Source: Alphaproteobacteria bacterium | Lineage (GTDB): Bacteria; Pseudomonadota; Alphaproteobacteria; Reyranellales; Reyranellaceae | Length of the DNA: 64,000 nucleotides | Assembly: GCA_017307275.1 (NCBI GenBank) | Contig: JAFKFK010000018.1 | Span: forward strand, 170,875 to 234,874 | Direction: 5' to 3' | Shown here: piece by piece, positions 32,834 to 41,825 of the stretch | Numbering within the stretch: the stretch's first letter is position 1 | How the letters are laid out: the number at the start of each line of letters is the position of its first letter | Made by a program: the position numbers and the translations under genes | Notes under the pieces: generated by a model | Seen by the model: the letters and a program-made list of their open reading frames with translations, nothing else | The model's database searches: none | What the model was told of the DNA's origin: nothing

Positions 32834-34288
32834 CTAGCTCGGCCAGGGCAAGGACCAAGTCTTCACGTTGGTGAAGCTCTTCATCGCCTCCAGGACCCCT
32901 TCCTTGTAGCCAAGGCCGGAGTCCTTGATGCCACCGAACGGTGACATTTCGATGCGATAGCCCGGCACCTCCCAGACGTTGACGGTGCCGACCTGCAGCT
33001 CGTCGACGAAGCGGGTGATGTAGTCCAGCCGGTCCGTGCAAACGCCCGACGAGAGGCCGTAGGCCGTGCCGTTGGAGACGCGGATGGCGTCGGCGATGTC
33101 CTTGACGCGGATGATCGGGATCGCCGGCCCGAACGTCTCCTCGCGCACCAGCTCGGCCCGAGGGTCGACGTGATCGACCACGGTGGGAGGAAACAGCGCG
33201 CCACGCCGGTCGTTGCCGTGCAGAAGCTTGGCGCCGTGCTTTGCCACCGCCTCGCTGACCCTGTTCTGAAACAGCGTGGCCGCGCGCTCGTGAATGACCG
33301 TGCCGACATCCGTTTCCGGATCGAGTGGATCGCCGGCTTTGAGTTTCTTTGCCTTGGCCAGCACGCGCTCGACGAACGCATCGGCCACCTTCTCGACGAC
33401 CAGGATGCGCTTCACGGCCGTGCAGCGCTGACCGGAGTTCTTGGTGGCGCCGGCGACGGCGAGTTCCGCCGCCTTGTCGAGGTCGGCATCCTCCATGACG
33501 ATCAGCGGATCGTTACCGCCCAGCTCCAGCACAATGCGCTTGTAGCCCGCCTTCTCCGCGATGTACTTGCCGACCCGCACGGAGCCCGTGAAGGTGACGA
33601 GATCGGCGCGCGGATCGACGATCATGGCGTCGCCGATGTCGGACGGATTGCCGGTGATGACCGACAGCATCTCGGGAGGCAGGCCCGCTTCGTAGAGCGT
33701 GTCTGCCAGGAACAGCGCCGTGAGCGGCGTCAATTCCGTCGGCTTCAGCACCACGCAGTTGTTGGTCGCAAAGGCCGGCGCCAGCTTGTGCGCGACCATG
33801 TTCAGCGGATGATTGAAGGGCGTGATCGCCGAAATGGCGTTCAACGGCTGTCGTAGGGTGAAGATCTTGCGCGACTTGCCGTGCGGGGTCAGATCGCAGG
33901 AGAAGGTCTGACCGTCATCCTGCAGGCAGAGCTGACCTGCAAAGGTGAAGACGTCATAGGCGCGGCCGACCTCGTAGAGCGAGTCCTTCAGGCAGAGCCC
34001 CGACTCCAGGGTGATGAGCCGCGACAGCTCTTCCTTGCGGGCGACCAGCAGCTCGGCAGTCTTCAGCAGGATCTGCTGGCGCTGATAGCGCGTCAGCTTC
34101 GGCTTGTAGTCATGTGCGATCTGGAAGGCTTCGGCCACCAGTTCCGGCGTGGCGCGCGGCACGGTGCCGACGAGGCGATTGTCCCAGGGGAAGCGCACTT
34201 CCAGCCTCGCGCCCGTCTCGACCTTGCGGCCTGCAATGCGCAGATGCTCGTGCCGAACATCGGCGCCGGCGCGGGTGATCGTGTCCAT
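32834..34288 (-). CDS. phnY: Phosphonoacetaldehyde dehydrogenase
   Basis: 484 residues, NAD(P)-dependent aldehyde dehydrogenase fold: [39 protein letters not shown], catalytic Glu in LELGGNDP, catalytic Cys in [11 protein letters not shown] and [10 protein letters not shown]. The fold alone fits many substrates. The assignment rests on position: it is the third gene of phnW-phnA-phnY, with 10 bp between phnA and phnY. Converts phosphonoacetaldehyde, made by PhnW, to phosphonoacetate, the substrate of PhnA. Cytoplasmic. Confidence 0.92.
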   Translation of the reverse strand: MDTITRAGADVRHEHLRIAGRKVETGARLEVRFPWDNRLVGTVPRATPELVAEAFQIAHDYKPKLTRYQRQQILLKTAELLVARKEELSRLITLESGLCLKDSLYEVGRAYDVFTFAGQLCLQDDGQTFSCDLTPHGKSRKIFTLRQPLNAISAITPFNHPLNMVAHKLAPAFATNNCVVLKPTELTPLTALFLADTLYEAGLPPEMLSVITGNPSDIGDAMIVDPRADLVTFTGSVRVGKYIAEKAGYKRIVLELGGNDPLIVMEDADLDKAAELAVAGATKNSGQRCTAVKRILVVEKVADAFVERVLAKAKKLKAGDPLDPETDVGTVIHERAATLFQNRVSEAVAKHGAKLLHGNDRRGALFPPTVVDHVDPRAELVREETFGPAIPIIRVKDIADAIRVSNGTAYGLSSGVCTDRLDYITRFVDELQVGTVNVWEVPGYRIEMSPFGGIKDSGLGYKEGVLEAMKSFTNVKTWSLPWPS

Positions 34289-34298
34289 GGATGCTCTC

Positions 34299-35564
34299 TC
34301 AGGCGACGAGGTTGAGGGCGAGATCGAAGGCGTCGAAGTTGCGCCAGCGCTTCGAGGCGGCCGCGCCGTCTGCCAGCTTGCGATTGCAGATCACCGGCAC
34401 GCGCTGTTCCGAAATGCCGCCATGGCTCCGCAATGGCTCGGTAAGGCCGGAGAGGTCGTGCCGCGACGCCGACGTTCCCAGCACCTTGTGCTTGGTCGAG
34501 ACCACGATCAGGTCGCCGAGACGATCCGCCGGGAGCTCGAAGCGGGCGGCCGCCTCTTCCTTCGTAAGCGCCGCTTCGATGCCCGGCATCGCCTTGAGCT
34601 TCGCGGCAGCCTCGACGGCCGTCGTGCCCTGCGGCAGATAGACAACGGCGAAGGACCCCAGCGCGCCGTGATGCACGACATAGGGATCGGTGATCGGCAG
34701 GATCACCCGCGCCTTGTCCTTGCCAAGCCAGCCGTCGAACACGTCCTGCAGATAGATCACGTCGGGCTGGCCGTCGCTGCCGAACTTGGCGTTCATGCCA
34801 TGGTCGGCGGTGACCACGATGGTGCAGCCCATGGCGTCGAGCTTAGCGAGGTAGCCATCCATCATCGCGTAGAAGGCATTGGCGACCGGCGTGCCGGGCG
34901 CGTGCTTGTGCTGGATGTAATCGGTGGTCGATAGATACATGATCTCCGGCCGGTCGCGCTCCATGATCTTCACGCCCGCCGCAAACACGAACTCCGAGAG
35001 GCCGGCGCTGTAGACATCGGGCACGCCCATGCCGACCAGCTCGTTCACCTTCTCGATGCCATTCTCGGCGAGAGTTGCCTTGTCCGACTTCTCTGACGAG
35101 AAGGCGCAGGCCTTGCCCGCACCCAGCTCCAGCCCTTTGCCGAGCAGGCCGCGCAGCTTGTCCTTCGCCGTGACCACGGCAATGCGGCAACCGGCGCGCT
35201 GAAAGGCCGGGAACAGCGTCTCGACGCGCAGGAACTTGGGATCGTTCATCATCACTTCCTTGCCCGTCTCGGGGTCGAGGAAGTAGTTGCCGCAAATGCC
35301 GTGCACCTCCGGCGGCCGGCCGGTGACGATCGAAAGGTTGTTCGGGTTGGTGAAGGACGGCACCACGCAGTCGCCCACGAGGTTGGCGCCGTTCTTGAGT
35401 ACCTTGGCGAACCAGGGCGCCTGCCCTGCCTCGACGGCGCGCTCGATGTAGCCGGGCTCCGAACCGTCGACGCAGACGATGACGACGGGCTGCTTCGGAA
35501 GACGATAGCGGCGGCCGTTGACGGCGATCTCTCCGCCGGTGGTGTTCAGACTGTCAGGCGCCAT
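34299..35564 (-). CDS. phnA: Phosphonoacetate hydrolase
   Basis: 421 residues of the alkaline-phosphatase/nucleotide-pyrophosphatase fold. Zinc and nucleophile motifs: [13 protein letters not shown] (Asp), [13 protein letters not shown] with the nucleophilic Thr, [13 protein letters not shown] (Asp, His), TADHGM (Asp-His) and SHGGISEQ (His). Cleaves the C-P bond of phosphonoacetate to acetate and phosphate. It is flanked by phnW (11 bp upstream) and phnY (10 bp downstream), which confirms the call. The Pi it frees may explain the Na/Pi-cotransporter-like gene nearby. Confidence 0.94.
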   Translation of the reverse strand: MAPDSLNTTGGEIAVNGRRYRLPKQPVVIVCVDGSEPGYIERAVEAGQAPWFAKVLKNGANLVGDCVVPSFTNPNNLSIVTGRPPEVHGICGNYFLDPETGKEVMMNDPKFLRVETLFPAFQRAGCRIAVVTAKDKLRGLLGKGLELGAGKACAFSSEKSDKATLAENGIEKVNELVGMGVPDVYSAGLSEFVFAAGVKIMERDRPEIMYLSTTDYIQHKHAPGTPVANAFYAMMDGYLAKLDAMGCTIVVTADHGMNAKFGSDGQPDVIYLQDVFDGWLGKDKARVILPITDPYVVHHGALGSFAVVYLPQGTTAVEAAAKLKAMPGIEAALTKEEAAARFELPADRLGDLIVVSTKHKVLGTSASRHDLSGLTEPLRSHGGISEQRVPVICNRKLADGAAASKRWRNFDAFDLALNLVA

Positions 35565-35575
35565 CTTCTTACTCC

Positions 35576-36727
35576 CTACTCGGCCGCCAGGGCCGGGCCG
35601 CCGTTGGAAACACGCATTTCGTCCAGCACCTCGCGTACAGCCGCGAGAGCGCCCTTCATATGCTCGGGATACAGCCGGCCGATGCAGCCCATGCGGAAGG
35701 AATCCGCCACCGTGAGCTTGCCCGGATAGATCACATAGCCGCGGTCTTTCAGCCCATCATAGAACTGCTGGAACACGAACCTGGGATCGGTCGGCATGTG
35801 GAAGGTGATGATGATCGGGGCCTGCAGCCGGTCGCTGAGGAGCGTGCGGAAGCCCATGGCGCGCATGCCGTCGATCAGGACCTTGGCATTGTCGCGATAG
35901 CGCTTGCCGCGCCCAGCCACGCCGCCTTCGGCCGCGTGCTCTTCGATTGCCTTGCCCAACGCCACGATGACGTGGATCGGCGGCGTGAAGCGATACTGGC
36001 CGGTCTTGGCAAAACCCTCGGCCTGGTCGAACAGGTCAAGGACCAGCGTCGTCGCATTGCCCTTGCACTCGGCCAGCGCCTCCTTGCGGCAGACGACGAA
36101 GCCCAGCCCCGGCACGCCTTCGAGGCACTTGTTCGAGGAGGCGGCCAGCGCATCGTAGGGCACCTGGCGCGCGTCGATCTCCAGCGCACCGAAGGCCGAC
36201 ATGGAATCGACCAGCAGGCGGCGGCCCTGCCTGGCGACGAGCGCCGCAATCTCGACGATGGGATTGAGAATGCCCGAGGTCGTCTCGCAATGGACTGCGA
36301 AGACATGGGTGATCGCCTTGTCGGCCACCAACATCGCTTCGAGCTTCGCGAGATCGGGCGGCGTATCCTCCGGCGTCTCGTAGGTCGCGACGCCGCGACC
36401 TGCGATCTCTGCGATCTTCCTGGCGCGCTGACCATAGGCGCCGTTGATCACGACCAGGAGCTTGCCCGTCTTCGGCACGAACGACGTGATCATCGCCTCG
36501 ACGGCGAATGTCCCCGACCCCTGCACCGGCACGGTGACATGGGTATCCTGCGCGCCGGCCAGTTCGGCGATCTTCTCCAGCACCATCTTGTTGATGGCGA
36601 TGAAACCCTGATCGCGCGAGCCCCAGTCGTGGACCATGGCCTGCTTCACGCTGGCCGAAGTGGTGAGCGGACCGGGCGTCAGCAGCAGCGGATCGCCGGT
36701 TTCGGAAGAGGCTTTCGGGGTCGTCAT
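35576..36727 (-). CDS. phnW: 2-aminoethylphosphonate--pyruvate transaminase
   Basis: 383 residues, class V aminotransferase. LLLTPGPLTTSASVKQAM, HDWGSRDQGFI, VQGSGTFAVEAM, HCETTSGILNP, VDSMSAFGA and the Schiff-base Lys in SSNKCLEGVPG are the PhnW hallmarks. Moves the amino group of AEP to pyruvate, giving phosphonoacetaldehyde and alanine. First gene of phnWAY. The 51-bp element ends 26 bases upstream of its start, and the sequence offers TATACT within that element as a possible -10 box. No strong ribosome site. Confidence 0.95.
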   Translation of the reverse strand: MTTPKASSETGDPLLLTPGPLTTSASVKQAMVHDWGSRDQGFIAINKMVLEKIAELAGAQDTHVTVPVQGSGTFAVEAMITSFVPKTGKLLVVINGAYGQRARKIAEIAGRGVATYETPEDTPPDLAKLEAMLVADKAITHVFAVHCETTSGILNPIVEIAALVARQGRRLLVDSMSAFGALEIDARQVPYDALAASSNKCLEGVPGLGFVVCRKEALAECKGNATTLVLDLFDQAEGFAKTGQYRFTPPIHVIVALGKAIEEHAAEGGVAGRGKRYRDNAKVLIDGMRAMGFRTLLSDRLQAPIIITFHMPTDPRFVFQQFYDGLKDRGYVIYPGKLTVADSFRMGCIGRLYPEHMKGALAAVREVLDEMRVSNGGPALAAE

Positions 36728-36752
36728 GAGATCAATGATCGGCTCGCGCTTT

Positions 36753-36803
36753 CTATCCGTCCAGTATATATTCCATATGCTACCTATCGGTTTCTTCTAT
36801 ATG
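36753..36803. promoter_or_regulatory. 51-bp conserved element, copy B (phnW-lysR intergenic region)
   Basis: Partner of copy A (24073-24123), with 42/51 identical bases. It fills nearly all of the 73-bp space between the divergent phnW and lysR starts and runs into the lysR ATG at 36801. LysR-type regulators usually bind such a shared region and repress themselves while activating the divergent operon, so this is the prime candidate for the regulator's binding site. Confidence 0.8.
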
Positions 36804-37667
36804 ACACCCACCCAGCTCCGCGCCTTCCATCTCGTCGCCGAAGCAGGCTCGTTCTCGGCGGCCGCGCGCGCCTCCGGGCTCAGCCAGCCCAACCTGTCGG
36901 GCCAGGTAACCGCTCTCGAAAAGAGCTACGGCGTGAGGCTGTTCGACCGAAAGAGCCGCGCCGTGACGCCAACTGAGACCGGCCGACAGCTCCACGGCAT
37001 CACGACGCGCCTCTTCGCCATACAGGACGAAGCCCAGGCACTGCTGGCCGGAGAACAGGCGCTGGTGCGCGGCCATCTGCGCATCGCCGCGGATTCCGCC
37101 CACCATGTCGTGCCGATCATGGGCGCGCTTCGCAAACAAGCAGGCGGGCTGACCTTCGCCCTCTCCATCGACAATTCCGCCGGCGTGCTGGAACGCCTGC
37201 TGCGTCACGAAGCCGACGTTGCGGTCATGGCCAAGAGCATCTCCGATCCGCGGCTTCACACGGTACGGCTGCGCACGGACCGGGTGGTGCTGTTCGTGCC
37301 AGCGCGCCACGCGCTCGCCCGGCGTGGCCGCACGCCTCTTGCCGCACTCGCCGGGCAGGAACTGGTCCTGCGCGAACGCGGTTCGATCACACGCGAAGTG
37401 CTTGAACAGGCGATGGCTGCTGCCGATATCAGGCCGGCCTCCATCGTCGAGGTGCAGACTCGCGAAGGCGTGCGCGAGGCGGTGGCTGCAGGCTTCGGCA
37501 TCGGCGCCGTGTTTGCGAGCGAACTTGGCGAGGACCGCCGCTTCCGCCGCATCGTCATCGCGGACCGCGATCTCGCCGTGGCCGAATATGCAGTCTGCCT
37601 TCAGGAGCGTCGCCGCGTCGCGCTGGTGCGGGCGTTCATGGATGAAGCGAGCAAGCTTGCTTCGTAA
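36801..37667 (+). CDS. phnR: LysR-family regulator of aminoethylphosphonate catabolism
   Basis: 288 residues from ATG 36801 (MTPTQLRAFHLVAEAGSFSA); an in-frame ATG at 36777 would add eight residues inside the conserved element. The N-terminal helix-turn-helix is SFSAAARASGLSQPNLSGQV, and a two-lobe effector domain begins near residue 90. It resembles the LysR regulators found beside phnW, which respond to AEP. Divergent from phnW; the start codon lies in the 51-bp element and has no ribosome site, so the message may be nearly leaderless. Predicted to control phnWAY and phnSTU. The symbol is by analogy. Confidence 0.85.
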   Translation: MTPTQLRAFHLVAEAGSFSAAARASGLSQPNLSGQVTALEKSYGVRLFDRKSRAVTPTETGRQLHGITTRLFAIQDEAQALLAGEQALVRGHLRIAADSAHHVVPIMGALRKQAGGLTFALSIDNSAGVLERLLRHEADVAVMAKSISDPRLHTVRLRTDRVVLFVPARHALARRGRTPLAALAGQELVLRERGSITREVLEQAMAAADIRPASIVEVQTREGVREAVAAGFGIGAVFASELGEDRRFRRIVIADRDLAVAEYAVCLQERRRVALVRAFMDEASKLAS

Positions 37668-37722
37668 TAAATAGTTCAAAAAACTTTAACATCGAAAGAG
37701 CGAGGCGTAGGATTCGGCGATC

Positions 37723-39405
37723 ATGCAGGGTGTCGACACAGTTCTGAACGTACTGGGCAGCGTTTGCTTGCTGCTCTGGGGCGTCCGCATGGTCCGCACC
37801 GGCCTGACGCGTGCCTTCGGCGCCACCCTGCGCCGCGCAATCGGCGCCTGCGCCCGAAACCGCTTCACAGCCTTCGCCGGTGGCGTCGGCCTTACCGGCA
37901 TCCTGCAGTCGAGCACGGCAACGGCGCTGCTGCTGGCATCGTTTGCCAGTCGTGGACTGATACCGCTCTCGATTGCGCTCGCGGTCATGCTGGGCGCCAA
38001 CGTCGGCACCACCCTCACCGCCCAGGTCCTGTCGTTCAATCTGGGCTGGGTGTCGCCGTTCATGATCGCCGTCGGCGTCATCGCCTTCCTGTCCAACAGC
38101 TCGGACAAGGCCCGCCACCTCGGCCGGGTAGCCATCGGTCTCGGCCTGATGCTGCTATCGCTGCATCTGCTGGAAGCCGCCGCCGCGCCGCTGCGCGCCT
38201 CGCCAGCCTTCGTCGCCGTGCTCTCGGGCCTGCAGGACGAGTATGTACTGGCCGTCATCTTCGCCGCCGCGGCGACCTGGTTCGTGCATTCCAGCCTGTC
38301 GTCGGTACTGCTGGTCATGTCCTTTGCGAGCACCGGCATCATCGAGCCCAAGCTCGGCCTTGCGCTGATCATCGGCGCCAATATTGGCGGCGCAATTGCC
38401 CCCTACTTCGACCAGTCGACGACCGACGTCGATGCACGCCGCGTGCCCCTTGGCAACCTGATCACGCGTGTCGTGATCGGCGCCGGATTGCTGTGCTTCC
38501 TCGGACCCATCCACCACTGGCTGGCATTCATCGATCCCGCGCCTGCCCGGTTGCTGGTGAATTTTCACACCGCGTTCAGCGTGGTGGCGGCCATCGTCTT
38601 CCTGCCGCTGAACGATCCCCTGGCGGCACTCTGCCGGCGGCTGGTGCCTGATCGGCCTCAGGCCGACGATCCCGGCCGCCCTCGCCATCTTGACCCCAAC
38701 GTGCTCGACACCCCCGCCGAAGCGTTGGCCTGTGCCATGCGCGAGACGCTCAATCTCGGCGACAAGGTCGCCGACATGCTGCGGCAGACCATGGATGCAC
38801 TGGAGAACAACGACGCCCGGGCAGTGAAGGCGATCGAGGCTGCCGACGACGCCGTCGATCATCTCTACGAAGCGATCAAGCTCTACCTGGTCCAGACCTC
38901 GCGCAACGAGCTCGGCGAGGAGGATGGCCGGCGCTACGTCGAGATTCTCACCTTCACCACGAACCTCGAACATGTCGGCGACATCATCGACAAGAACCTG
39001 ATGGAACTCGCCACCAAGAAGATCAAGAACCGCTATTCGTTCTCGGCCGAAGGCACGAAGGAGCTGCGCGCCTTCCACGCCCGGGTCCTGGAGAACCTGC
39101 GGCTGGCGCTGAACGTGTTCACGACCCGCGACATCACGCTGGCCCGCCGTCTGGTGGCCGAGAAGACGTCGATGCGTGAAGCGGAAATGAGCGCGGGCGA
39201 CAGCCACTTCGCGCGCCTGCGCGAGGGCCGGCCGGAATCCATCGAGACCAGCTCGATCCACATGGACGTGATCCGCGACCTGAAGCGCATCAACGGCCAC
39301 CTGACGACGGTGGCCTATCCCATCCTGGAGGCCGCCGGCGAACTCGCCGAAACGCGCCTCAAGACCTCCGATCAGACCTTGATGCGGGCTCCTGCAGGGT
39401 CGTAA
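37723..39405 (+). CDS. Na+/phosphate-cotransporter family protein with C-terminal PhoU-like domain
   Basis: 560 residues. Eight or more membrane helices contain two inverted Na/Pi repeats: the first has ILQSSTATALLLASF and the second WFVHSSLSSVLLVMSF, where the usual Gln of QSS is His. From about residue 330 a helical PhoU-like domain follows (MRETLNLGDKVADMLRQTM, FTTNLEHVGDIIDKNL). The family moves phosphate with sodium; bacterial forms may export excess Pi. It lies 55 bp after lysR on the same strand, next to a pathway that releases Pi, so disposal or retrieval of that Pi is a plausible role. Its 3' end overlaps the convergent gene by 34 bp. Confidence 0.88.
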   Translation: MQGVDTVLNVLGSVCLLLWGVRMVRTGLTRAFGATLRRAIGACARNRFTAFAGGVGLTGILQSSTATALLLASFASRGLIPLSIALAVMLGANVGTTLTAQVLSFNLGWVSPFMIAVGVIAFLSNSSDKARHLGRVAIGLGLMLLSLHLLEAAAAPLRASPAFVAVLSGLQDEYVLAVIFAAAATWFVHSSLSSVLLVMSFASTGIIEPKLGLALIIGANIGGAIAPYFDQSTTDVDARRVPLGNLITRVVIGAGLLCFLGPIHHWLAFIDPAPARLLVNFHTAFSVVAAIVFLPLNDPLAALCRRLVPDRPQADDPGRPRHLDPNVLDTPAEALACAMRETLNLGDKVADMLRQTMDALENNDARAVKAIEAADDAVDHLYEAIKLYLVQTSRNELGEEDGRRYVEILTFTTNLEHVGDIIDKNLMELATKKIKNRYSFSAEGTKELRAFHARVLENLRLALNVFTTRDITLARRLVAEKTSMREAEMSAGDSHFARLREGRPESIETSSIHMDVIRDLKRINGHLTTVAYPILEAAGELAETRLKTSDQTLMRAPAGS

Positions 39406-41825
39406 GGCGGCCGCAGCGAAACCTTGGCTTTGAGGCGCGTGCCGGCGAGGTCGACCTCGAACCGGCCGGCCTCCAACCACGCTGCATCGATGGCTGAGCC
39501 ATCCGTGCGCTTCACGTAGCCCAGCCCGAGTGCAGCGCCGATGGTATGGCCGTAGGCGGCCGAGGTGAGATCGCCCACCGGCGCGCCGTCACGCAACAGG
39601 GCTTCGCCGCCCCACAGCAGCGGCTCGCCGTCCTCGAGCACCACCGAGATCAGCCGCCGCGTCAGTGGCTTGGTCTTGGCCTCGACCAGCGCCTTCTGGC
39701 CGATGAAGCCACCAGGCTTGTCGAGCTTCACGGCCCAACCGAGACCCGCCTGGAAGGGCGTGTCGTCGGGCGTCAGTTCGCGGCCCCAAGCGCGATAGCC
39801 CTTCTCCAGCCGCAGGCCCTCGACCGCGTAATAGCCGGCATCGCGCAGGCCGAACTCGGCCCCCGCCTCGTGCAGGGTCTCGAACACCGTCGCGGCGAAC
39901 TCGACCGGCACGTAAAGCTCCCAGCCCAGCTCGCCCATGTAGGTGCGACGTGCTGCCAGCACCGTGGCGTAGCCGACGCCGATCTCGCGGATCGCGGCGA
40001 AAGGAAAGCCCTCGTTGGAGAAGTCGGCGCGGCTCACTTTCTGCAGGAGCGCGCGGCTCCTAGGCCCCATCACCGACAGCACCGTCCAGGCGGACGTCAC
40101 GTCCGTCAGCACGACGTGCGCGTCGGGCAGCAGGTTACGCCCCAGCCAATCCATGTCGCGCGTCGGCTGGGCCGAGCCGGTGATGATCAAGAACTTGTCG
40201 CGCGCCAGCCGGGCCACCGTGAAGTCGCTCTCGAAGGTACCGCGCGCGTTCAGCGCACCGGTGTAGGCAGTGTGCCCAACCGGCAAAGCGACATCGTTGG
40301 CGCAAAGCTGCTGCAGGGCCGCCTCGGCATCGCGCCCCTGCACCAGGATCTTGCCGAACGAAGTCTCATCGACCACCGTCACGCCTTCGCGCGTCGCACG
40401 ATGCTCGGCCGCAACGGCGTCGAACCAGGCGCCACGGCCCCAGCCGTATTTCATCTCCGGCGTCTTGCCGATGCCTGCAAACCAGTTGGGCCGCTCCCAG
40501 CCCATCTTGTTGCCGAACCACGCGCCTCGCGCCTTCAGGCGATCGTAGAGCGGCGAGCGACGAAACGGCCGGCCAGTCTCCTGCTCGCGCTGCGGCCAAG
40601 GCATCTTGTAGTGCAGGCCCAGAGTCTCGCCGACCCGTTCGCGCAGCCAGGCATCGTTGCCATGAAAGTTCGCGAAGCGGCGGATATCGACCGGCCACAG
40701 GTCCATCGTCGGCTCGCCGGCCACGATCCATTCGGCCAACGCCATCCCGGCGCCGCCGGAACTCGCGATGCCCATCGAGTTGAAGCCCGCACCGACGAAG
40801 AAGCCGCGGACCTGCGGTGCCTCGCCCAGAATGTAGTTCAGGTCCGGCGTAAAGCTCTCCGGGCCATTCATGAAGGTCTTGATGCCGGTCTTTTCCAGAG
40901 ACGGCACGCGGATCAGCGCATTGTCCATCAGGATCTGGAACTGATCCCAGTCGTCCGGCAGCATGCCGAACTCGAAATCGTCGGGAATGACATCTTTGTT
41001 CCAGGGCTTGGCTTCGGGCTCGAAGCCGCCCATCAGCAGGCCGCCGACCTCTTCCTTGAAGTAGATGTAGCCGTCGGGGTCGCGCATCACCGGCAGGTCG
41101 CGCGGCACGCCCTCCATCTTCTCGGTGACGATGTACATGTGCTCGCAGGAATAGAGCGGCACCGTAACGCCGACCTTGCGGCCGAGCTGGCGGGCCCACT
41201 GGCCCGCGCAATTGACCACGATCTCGGCGGTGATCGGACCTTCGGTCGTTTGCACACCGGTGACGCGGCCGTCCTTGATATCGACGTCCGTGACTCGGAC
41301 CTTCTCGAAGATGCGCACACCGCCGTTGCGTGCGCCCTTGGCCAGCGCCTGGGTGATGTCGGCCGGGTTGGCCTTGCCGTCGCCCGGCAACCACACGGCG
41401 CCGACCAGATCGTCGGTGCGCATGATCGGATATTTCTCGCCCGCCTGTTTGGGCGTCAGCGGCTCGCAGGCCACGCCCTGGGCATTGGCCATGGCGGCCG
41501 AGCGCCGCAGCAGCACCATCCGCTCCTCGGTGCGCGCGACGGAGAGTGAGCCGCACTGCTTCCAGCCTGTGGCAAGCCCCGTCTCGGCTTCGAGCTTCGA
41601 GTAGAGTTCAGTGCTGTAACGGATGAGCCGCGTCAGGTTCTGGTAGCTGCGCAACTGGCCAACGAGGCCTGCTGCGTGCCAGGTCGTGCCACCGCTCAGC
41701 CGGCCCTGCTCCAGCAGCACCACGTCCTTCCAGCCGAGCTTGGCGAGATGGTAGGCCGTGGAGCAGCCCATGATACCGCCGCCGACGATGACGACCCGCG
41801 CCTGGGTCGGAAAGCTGGCGGCCAT
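39372..41825 (-). CDS. FAD-dependent dehydrogenase fused to GcvT domain (sarcosine/dimethylglycine dehydrogenase-like)
   Basis: 817 residues from ATG 41825 (MAASFPTQARVVIVGGG). N-terminal DAO domain: VVIVGGGIMGCSTAYHLAKLG, SGGTTWHAAGLV (with the W-H of flavin-linked enzymes), FVGAGFNSMGIASSGG. Central FAO_M-like stretch (NWFAGIGKTPEMKYGWGRGAWF). From about residue 430 the GcvT folate-binding fold follows, ending TLRRPYDPAG-like (SLRPPYDPAGARIKV). This layout demethylates N-methylated amines and passes the one-carbon unit to tetrahydrofolate. Its ATG overlaps the stop of the Fe-ADH gene by one base (TAATG). Last gene of the eight-gene operon. Confidence 0.88.
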   Translation of the reverse strand: MAASFPTQARVVIVGGGIMGCSTAYHLAKLGWKDVVLLEQGRLSGGTTWHAAGLVGQLRSYQNLTRLIRYSTELYSKLEAETGLATGWKQCGSLSVARTEERMVLLRRSAAMANAQGVACEPLTPKQAGEKYPIMRTDDLVGAVWLPGDGKANPADITQALAKGARNGGVRIFEKVRVTDVDIKDGRVTGVQTTEGPITAEIVVNCAGQWARQLGRKVGVTVPLYSCEHMYIVTEKMEGVPRDLPVMRDPDGYIYFKEEVGGLLMGGFEPEAKPWNKDVIPDDFEFGMLPDDWDQFQILMDNALIRVPSLEKTGIKTFMNGPESFTPDLNYILGEAPQVRGFFVGAGFNSMGIASSGGAGMALAEWIVAGEPTMDLWPVDIRRFANFHGNDAWLRERVGETLGLHYKMPWPQREQETGRPFRRSPLYDRLKARGAWFGNKMGWERPNWFAGIGKTPEMKYGWGRGAWFDAVAAEHRATREGVTVVDETSFGKILVQGRDAEAALQQLCANDVALPVGHTAYTGALNARGTFESDFTVARLARDKFLIITGSAQPTRDMDWLGRNLLPDAHVVLTDVTSAWTVLSVMGPRSRALLQKVSRADFSNEGFPFAAIREIGVGYATVLAARRTYMGELGWELYVPVEFAATVFETLHEAGAEFGLRDAGYYAVEGLRLEKGYRAWGRELTPDDTPFQAGLGWAVKLDKPGGFIGQKALVEAKTKPLTRRLISVVLEDGEPLLWGGEALLRDGAPVGDLTSAAYGHTIGAALGLGYVKRTDGSAIDAAWLEAGRFEVDLAGTRLKAKVSLRPPYDPAGARIKV

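Noticed and set aside
39546..41549. 667-residue rightward frame opposite the FAD-GcvT gene
   Set aside because: Same cause: antisense shadow of a well-supported gene, with no recognisable motif. Other long antisense frames (5073-6371, 6509-7999, 20670-22031, 28057-29478, 48811-51147) are rejected for the same reason.
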